Below are positions 57,517 to 64,000 of a stretch of 64,000 bases of DNA, piece after piece. Each line of letters begins with the position of its first letter. The first letter of the stretch is position 1. The translations under genes were made by a program, and so were the position numbers. This DNA is from Mermis nigrescens. Taxonomy: Eukaryota > Nematoda > Enoplea > Mermithida > Mermithidae. The stretch is taken from assembly GCA_036768485.1 (NCBI GenBank), contig JAVLUZ010000154.1:7422512-7486511 (forward strand), in the 5' to 3' direction. A model generated the notes under the pieces. The model ran no database searches. It was not told the origin of the DNA and was given only the letters and a program-made list of their open reading frames with translations.

Positions 57517-58335
57517 TTAAACTTTATACTTATTTTTTGTTGAGTTGATCAAACATTGTCCATCCATAGTTTTAATAAAAATTTGCAAGCACAGCTCATT
57601 GTCAATGAAATCATTTATAGCAAAATAAACGCCCAAGTCCAAATGAGCTATGGCATCTGTCAATGCATACTTTATTTTACAACCCATCAAATTACAAATT
57701 AGTGATTCTCATTCTCTTGGGATAGGATGCAGTGGTTTAGAAATTTCCAGGTTAAATGCAGCTTTGATCATATTGTACAGGCTTGGTGTTGCTGGATGGA
57801 ATAATTTCATAATATTGTGATTATCCAAACACAGGAACGTTTTCAAAAATTTTGCATTCATTAGGTGGAAGGCACAGCTTTCCTTTTCTATAATATGTAG
57901 TGGTAATGCATTCTCTGAAAATGTTGTGGACAGCAACAAAATTGTTTTTAATGTCAAAAGCCAAGATAATAACGTCTTTACTGGATAATCAATCTAAAAG
58001 CTTGTTCGGAAACTGTTTAAATGCATAGGCATCGAACAAAAAGCTTTTCCAGGAGGTAAAGCAAACTGTATAAAATGAACAAAAGGTCCCTTTAAATGGT
58101 CATGGCTTGGTAGAGTATCTTTATATTCACAAATTTCATTGCTCCAGTTATGAAAATCGCTGAAATTGGACATGAATTCAGTATCAATACCAATAATATT
58201 AGGTAAAATGTAATCATTGCGGACTGAAGAGACAAAAAAGTTTATGCTTTCTTCCTCATAGATATAAGCATAGCATTGAACACTAACTGGTGGACAATCA
58301 AAATTGTTTATAAAATAGTCAAAAATGGTATCCAT
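57517..58335 (-). pseudogene. unrecognised minus-strand gene, broken
   Basis: The Met at 58,335 opens 113 codons (MDTIFDYFINNFDCPPVSVQ..., NIIGIDTEFMSNFSDFHNW) to a TGA at 57,994. Protein-like sequence resumes in other frames at 57,957-57,709 and about 57,720-57,517 (GCKIKYALTDAIAHLDLGVYF), ending at TAA 57,517. Total about 270 codons with at least two breaks. Mixed alpha/beta composition, no membrane segment, no motif I know. Same strand as the polymerase remnant and 3 kb upstream of it. Confidence 0.4.
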
Positions 58336-59624
58336 TTAAGAGACTATTATCAAAAAAGTCAAGTTGTTGTTTGAATGCACCACCATTTTAAAGTAAATTG
58401 AGATTCACTTTCTCAATTAATTGAATACAACTTGTTGTGCAAATTGCACCAAACCTAGGTACGTTTTTAAGTAAATTGAGATTTATTTACTCAATTAATT
58501 GAATACATAATGTAGTACATGAAATGCATGTTGGACAATACTGCTATTCAATGTATTTAGATAATCAGATAGTAGGTACCCCTTGCACTGTATGCCCTTG
58601 ATTAACAACACAGGTAAAGTTTAGCTTTTGTAAACAAAGTGAATACACAATTTTATGCAGAGTAAGCAAAATTTGTATTTCATGCACTTTGAACAGCAAT
58701 ACTTTTTCTGTGTATTATAGAAATTGAAGCATTTCAAATTAAAGCCACTAAACTAACAAGCCCATAAAGCTAGTTTTCTTAGCATCAAAATTCACAGTAC
58801 ATTAGTCTGCTGCTTCAACCAAGAAACGCGTGCACCGCCATTTTACGCTCTCTACATGCTAAAACCTCAATTTGCCTCATCCTACTTTGAAAAACGGCAC
58901 TATTTTTTATGAAAAAAAGTTATCACAGTCACTGTTTACACCCACAATTTAAACAATTGCTCTGCCTGTGCATGCAATGTAAACAAATTGCTACAACAAT
59001 TATTGATTATGGTATCACTCTTATTTTCCATGTTAAAAATACACACATACTAACAAAACCAGTTTTTGTGCAGTAATAAGAGTACCTTGACTGCACGGTT
59101 AAGGAATAGGGTATCCTTGACCATACAGTCTAGGGTGCCCCACATTACTACTCCCCCATGATCATTTATGCTTGCTCTTATAACTTGGCCCTCACTAAAA
59201 TTTTTTATTTAGATTATGTAGCAATTGTTGCTACACAATACTATAATTAGCAAATTAATTGCTTTTGAAAGCATCAGAATTATTGTAATATTTATCAAGT
59301 TATGGAAGATTGTTTCCAGACTAGAAAAGCCTCATTTGCTTTGACATACAAAGCCAAGAAACGGTTCCTTGCTATCATTGATCCCTTTAGCCAAAATTGC
59401 ATGCATTTATCAAAAGTGTAGTGAGAGCTGTGCCTACAGATTTGATATCTATATCATCTCCTTATCTCACATTCAAAACATTGGTCAGCAAGACTGGGAG
59501 TTTGTCAAGTCTGAGTTGAGATCAGAAAATCAATAATTGTCTTTGTAATGTACTTAGCAAGTCTTTGGTAGTGTTGCTGTTTTGAACAAGTGCACAAGCG
59601 CTGTCTCCGAATTATAATTTCAAT
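58336..59624. other. no gene recognised
   Basis: AT-rich and CpG-poor. A 37-bp phrase (AAATTGAGATT...CTCAATTAATTGAATACA) occurs twice, 75 bp apart, at about 58,396 and 58,471. Confidence 0.4.
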
Positions 59625-59625
59625 C

Positions 59626-59660
59626 TATATAAATACCCGTGTTTAATAGATTGATTCACT
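59626..59660 (+). promoter_or_regulatory. candidate TATA/Inr core promoter
   Basis: TATATAAA at 59,626-59,633 lies 32 bases before the A of TTCACT (59,658), close to the arthropod initiator TCAKT, which is normal TATA-Inr spacing. What it would transcribe is unclear: it could be the promoter of an old LTR. No gene follows before the repeat at 59,925. Confidence 0.35.
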
Positions 59661-59924
59661 CTTTCACTTGTTTTTGCTCTTATCAGTCTTGAGTCATTTT
59701 TTGCTTCTGCTGTACATAGTGAGTTGGATCTCTTATTGTGCTAGAGCTTTTTTGTTTTTTTAGTAAAACTATTGTCAATTAAGTGCTTACTCTAGATCAG
59801 ACTAATGACCAAATATTCTTTTACATTCCTCCAACTCTTAATGAGTCTATGGGAGTTTGGGTGCACTTGACACTATTACAAAATATATAACCCTTTATTA
59901 ATGGCACTTTGTGTAGGGTAGTTC

Positions 59925-60946
59925 ATTCAAAATCTCATTCATATTCGGTTTCCCCATCCTTCAAAAAGTCTCCCTGATTTTTTTCGTGATTCTAGCTACA
60001 GTAGGACGTGAGAAAAAAGTCCCATTGACGGTCGTTAATAAGTGTATGTCCCATTTTTGGGACGGTCGTTCATAAGTTTACATGCAGGACGCTTGTCAAT
60101 AAGTGTACATCCCATTTTTACCATCATTTTTGAATGGAAAATCTTTGGGATTGACGTTCTCTATATAGTCTGATGTCGTTCCAAGGTGATTCTCTAGTTT
60201 AGATACATACAAGGTACATATAGTTAGGTATAGGTACCTATGTACCTAATTGGACTGTAAAGCAGATGGTTTACAAAAGTAGTATCAGGGACAAATGAGG
60301 GGTGTTGACTGCCCCCATTGGCCCGAAATAATGCAAAAATTAAGTATTTTTTGAGCAATATTTGGGTAAAAAGGGCAATTTTTCCGCCTAAATACATAAG
60401 GGTCCCACCCCCTTAGGGGTACCGCCCCTCCCCTTAGGAAAATCCTGGGTCCGCCACTGGGTATTATGTATGTACGTACAATTCTAAGAGAGAATTTGAG
60501 CAGTTTCTGAAGGTAATAAAGGTCATGAAGACATCAAGAGAAAAACAGAGTCGCTTTTTCATGCTGTCACTTATGAGCGCGCATCGCAAAAATATACTTT
60601 ATTTTTTGATTCAAATTTCTCAAAGGGTATTAGCTGCACTTTAATTATTGAGATACCGTTAGAAAGCGCTGAATGAGCTCTACAGCTCGTAAAAATTCCT
60701 GACCAGAGAAAAAAAAATTGTGGAACCCGGGACGACCAATGCGGCGGACAAAAAGTTAGGTCATTTCAATACAGTATACTTTAAATTTCACACTACTAAC
60801 ATAAAAGAAAATGCACATAAACTTGCAGATCTTGGACAATGCTTATGAATGAAAACTCACACGTTTTATAATATTCCATTGTTCTTGAGTTATTTTGCAG
60901 CAAACTCTGTGGAGGAAAATGGGACAGGCGTTAATTAAGGGATAAA
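59925..60946. repeat. 1.04-kb dispersed repeat, copy 2
   Basis: Same orientation and borders as 8,376-9,415, including the internal MITE. Here it stands alone, with no gag next to it. Most differences from copy 1 at CpG sites are CpG in copy 1 and TpG or CpA here. Confidence 0.9.
60286..60459. mobile_element. hAT-type MITE, family 1, copy 2
   Basis: Same insertion as 8,747-8,926. Flanks AGTAGTAT and GGTATTAT are each one change away from the GGTAGTAT duplication of copy 1. The left inverted repeat has lost its CpG (CAGGGACAAAT). Confidence 0.8.
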
Positions 60947-60989
60947 GCAATAAAAACAAAAATCACACATCTATATATACACACATATA

Positions 60990-61609
60990 TACTGGGTGGC
61001 CCATATGTTTGTGGACACTTTTTAAAACCAAATATTTGAATAGGTTTTAAAGAAAAAGTGGTTAGTTTTTGCCACATACAGACATAAGCATGTACTTGTT
61101 TCCTGCATTGTCCTTTTTTGTTGTCTTCAATTTGTACACAAAATGTTTGCCAAACAAGTGGATCAATCAAAAATATTGGGTTTGTTTCACTGTGGCTTTA
61201 ATAGGAACCAGATTTTTAAAATGCTGTGTTGCCAAGGATTTAACCGTTCTAGCGTTTATAACATGATCCAGAGATATAAGGAGTTAGGGACAGTAGAGGA
61301 TCAACAAAAGTTGGGACGTCCGTAAACTGTGAGATCCAAACCGTTAATACAAAAGTCACACAACAGGGTGCGCCAAAATCCTTGCCAATCATGCCAAAAA
61401 TTTGCAGCACAACTCATTACCTCCAGGAGCAGCGTGCAAAGGGTTTTGAAAGAGGACCTTGGCCTTAAGGCTTACCACTCCCACAAAGTTACTTTATTGT
61501 CAACATCTATTTGGGGTGTAAGGAAGAAAAAATGTCAACTGTTGCTCAAGCATTTCAAGGATGCAAATGTGAAATTCTTTTTATTTTCCGATGAAAAGCT
61601 ATTCACTAT
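60990..61609 (+). pseudogene. mariner-like transposase, N-terminal part, cut by an LTR element
   Basis: A candidate terminal repeat starts at 60,990 (TACTGGGTGGCCCATATGTTTG), as in mariner elements with a TA target. The coding frame starts at 61,143. It holds a helix-turn-helix (ILGLFHCGFNRNQIFKMLC), the RYKELGTVED linker and GRP, then an in-frame TAA at 61,323. It stays open through a second HTH region (SRSSVQRVLKEDLGLKAY) and reaches FSDEKLFTI with the first Asp of the DDD/E triad. There it breaks off at 61,609, exactly where the LTR begins. The rest of the transposase would lie beyond the window if the LTR element is complete. Inactive. Confidence 0.85.
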
Positions 61610-62145
61610 TGTAACAAATGTGATTTTTAGCATTCTTACTTACTGTAATCTGCACACTCAAAGCTATTGTATACTTTATGTTTTAATTACTGTAATGAAG
61701 CTAATAAAGTTATTCGTCACTTATCTCATTCACTATACTATATAACTTCTCATTTAGCGAATTCCTTATTGTCTTTATGAGCGCATCACATGCTTTCTCC
61801 GAAACATCACATTTATAGCATAAAAACTCATGCCACACACAACCTTTGATATTTGTGAATATTCTCAAAAAAACTATTGCTCGCAATAAGCTTCTGGCAC
61901 ACTTAGATAAAGATCTTCAAACTTTTACTGACGCATGCGCTCAACCCACTCATCCAAGTCTACAAATAATTTGTGTAGTTGCATTGCATTCAGTTGGGCT
62001 CGTTTTTGCTCTGATTTTGCTTTGCGCTGCTCTCTCTCATATTCACAATTTGTATAATTTGCAATCTCAATAATAAAACGTTCTCAACCTCAACTTGTTT
62101 TGTTTTCCTGAACTTATCAGCATAGTCCAAATTATTGTCATTACA
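61610..62145 (+). mobile_element. 5' LTR of a second Ty3/gypsy-like element
   Basis: Begins TGTAACAAATG and ends GTCATTACA, so the termini TGTAA/TTACA are perfect inverted repeats; 536 bp long. It interrupts the mariner frame, leaving ACTAT (61,605-61,609) as the likely 5-bp target duplication, which can only be checked at the other end. It contains TATATAA at 61,739-61,745 and AATAAA at 62,072-62,077, fitting U3-R-U5. A primer site follows 4 bases later. Confidence 0.85.
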
Positions 62146-62149
62146 TTTG

Positions 62150-62167
62150 TGGCGAGCGCTTCTCATT
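62150..62167 (+). promoter_or_regulatory. primer-binding site of the second element
   Basis: TGGCGAGCGCTTCTCATT begins with the obligatory TGG (complement of the tRNA CCA end), 4 bases after the LTR. The tRNA species is not identified. An untranslated leader of about 250 bp precedes gag. Confidence 0.65.
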
Positions 62168-62417
62168 GAACCACCTGACTTGTGTGTTAAAATAAATTGT
62201 TATTTGCGATTTATTACAAATATATTCTTTTAATATTATCCAAATAACGATTCAAAATATTCAACAAAGACGAAGATTTGCCTTCCCATTCTCAAGGTAC
62301 TATACACGCAATTTATGTTCAAGATCTATTTGCGTTCTGTCTAATTTATCACATCAAATCTTGCAGAGAAAATATAGTAGAAGTACATCAAATTCGTGTA
62401 AAAATAAAAATATAAAA

Positions 62418-63702
62418 ATGGATGCACAAGCTATAGCATTATTACAGCAAACAGTAACACACATCCAAGAAATGTAAGATAATAGACCTGTTTCTTTTAT
62501 TGCTATGCCACCATTGTCTCAATTTAATGGAGATGGCGAAATTAGTTGGACAAAGTGGGAGAGGCAATTCTCAAACATTGCTGTTCTCTCAGGTGCATCA
62601 CAGCTACATCGTAAATTAGCATTATTATCTACATAAGTAAAAGGAGCAGCACAGACTCTATTTTTGGATCTTTCTCAAAAGGAACCTCAATTTAATACTT
62701 AGAAACAGTGGTCGGATGCTTTTTCTGAAAATTTTTCGATAATCAACACATTGACATCAAAAGGGATCAACTTCTCACACGTTTTCAAAAACCGTCTGAA
62801 AATGTTCAACTATTTGCAACCGATATAAGACGTTTAGCAAAAAGGGCGCAACCGGGTTGGTCAGGGCATGACAGAAATGACTTTGTAAAAAGTCACTTTA
62901 TCTCAAAACTTTTGCCAAATCTCCGGTTATGGGTTTGAAACGCCTCACCAAAAACATTTGAAGAAGTTGTCACTGAAGCGTATAAACAAGAAATTAATCA
63001 AAAATATGACACTACATCAAACAACACAGTAAAAAAAATTTTCAAAATTTTCCAACATCATATAAGGCATTAAGTCCGAAAAATGTTAACACACCTTATG
63101 CAGAAAAACAGTATTTTGCATCTCGCATGAGTCCTTCATCTAATAGGTATACCGTAGCACCAAATAGCAATAAAATATTTACATGCTATTTCTGTGGTAA
63201 GCCAGGGCATTGTATGATCAAATGCAGAACTCATTTACGCATGATGACTACCCAAAATTTACAGCACCCTATGTACAATAATACACCAAATAATACGCCA
63301 CCTACACCAAATAATGCGCCACCTAGGATGCAACATCGTAATTTTACGCATCCGTCATTGAATGAAAGGTCTAATGTTAGTGCAAATCGTTTCACAGAAC
63401 CCCGAAAATTTTACTCAAACCCTCAAACACATAGACAGACATCTGATAATTCACAAAAATATTCACAATATAAAAACGTTCAGTGGGCAGACAAGCAACG
63501 TTCTTCACATGACATAGAAGCGCAAAGGCAAGCGGAAGATGGCAGAGAGGGTATGAATGAATATTCTGACCAGCTTGAGCAGGCAGAGGCACCTTACACA
63601 GATGAGTATCCTGAACTTGCGCAAGTGTTCTCTCAAGTCGGTATACCTTCTATGAGGACATTTGGTCTACTGTCTGGCCCCACCTACGAAGTTCAAAAAT
63701 GA
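62418..63702 (+). pseudogene. gag: gag of the second element, broken
   Basis: The Met at 62,418 opens a gag-like frame: a short helix, then PPLSQFNGDGEISWTKWERQF as in Ty3/gypsy gag N-termini, and further on RRLAKRAQPGW and LPNLRLWV. Several in-frame stops (TAA near 62,475, TAA near 62,634, TAG near 62,700, TGA near 62,937) and frame breaks occur. The last 191 codons (63,127-63,702) are intact and include one zinc knuckle, CYFCGKPGHCMIKC (CX2CX4HX4C), followed by an Asn/Pro/Gln-rich region and an acidic tail. Unlike the element at the left edge it has a single knuckle. Confidence 0.85.
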
Positions 63703-64000
63703 TGCCCTGACTCTTTGTTGTGTAACCCTGGATTAATTCTGGAAGGTAGAGCTTGTGAAGGTGATAGGCGTCCGCCGCCTGCACAAAGTACTACCGGTGG
63801 CCACCAAAAAATGTTTCAAAAATTTGGGATTGTGTTTTCCTCAGGAGGTGTTGATTTTTATGGACTCTCTTGGGATGCCACGGCCTTCTACAGTATACCA
63901 TTTGTGAGGTTCCTAACAAGACTGTCCCAAATATTTTACACCATGATGATATTTTTGATTGTCATTCTCTCAACAATACTCAAAAACACTAAGAATAATC
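63703..64000 (+). CDS. frame continuing after the gag stop, with a membrane segment
   Basis: Immediately after the gag TGA the same frame stays open for 99 codons to the window edge. It encodes a Cys-containing start (CNPGLILEGRACEGD), a Pro/Gly region, and a strongly hydrophobic span (FYTMMIFLIVILSTIL) followed by a basic tail. It does not look like protease. A stop-codon readthrough product or an envelope-like segment next to gag would both be odd; the window ends before this can be settled. Confidence 0.4.

Noticed and set aside
63392..63592. Minus-strand 66-codon frame inside the second gag
   Set aside because: It is a shadow of the plus-strand gag frame with its zinc knuckle.
1..64000. 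tRNA, rRNA or small nuclear RNA genes
   Set aside because: I looked for GGTTCGAATCC-type arms and conserved core words and found no complete gene.

Overview
This is nuclear DNA from an animal, most likely an arthropod (perhaps an insect); I cannot name the species. The evidence is a Ty3/gypsy element with an envelope-like gene, a mariner-type transposase, hAT-type miniature elements, a Polinton-type polymerase remnant, introns of about 53-56 bp, and a replication factor C fragment. No prokaryotic gene organisation is present. Almost everything recognisable is mobile DNA in different states of decay, and host coding sequence is limited to a few candidate exons or fragments.

Layout. 1-8,375 (minus): inside of a fairly young Ty3/gypsy-like retroelement read gag, envelope-like gene, protease, RT-RNase H-integrase. 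The integrase end runs off the window, and several frames are broken. 8,376-9,415: a 1.04-kb repeat touching the gag side, with a second copy at 59,925-60,946; both carry the same nested hAT-type MITE. 12,268-13,413: a terminal-inverted element built of short mirrored repeats. 14-52 kb: at least 15 copies of a ~250-bp hAT-type MITE family, many with clean 8-bp target duplications. 21,243-23,341 and 25,649-28,336: three members of a foldback-like family whose inverted ends are minisatellites, one nested inside another. 32,051-36,775: a 4.7-kb inverted-repeat element with GAAGTTC-rich arms. Candidate host coding pieces are a coiled-coil exon (20,946-21,072, minus), an RFC2-like fragment (41,600-41,809, minus) and an unrecognised 110-codon frame (44,376-44,705, minus).

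48-58 kb is an older, CpG-starved district: a decayed RT-RNase H (48.7-49.9 kb), a broken Polinton-type DNA polymerase B (54.1-55.1 kb, minus), a cysteine-rich spliced fragment (53.2-53.55 kb, minus), an unrecognised minus-strand gene (57.5-58.3 kb) and a plus-strand gene with two tiny frame-preserving introns (56.8-57.3 kb). The right edge holds a mariner element split by the 5' LTR of a second Ty3/gypsy-like element (LTR 61,610-62,145, primer-binding site, broken gag), which runs off the window.

The most interesting points are the envelope-like gene lying between gag and pol, the foldback family with interchangeable minisatellite ends, and a directional CpG-to-TpG/CpA difference between repeat copies in the left and right parts of the window.
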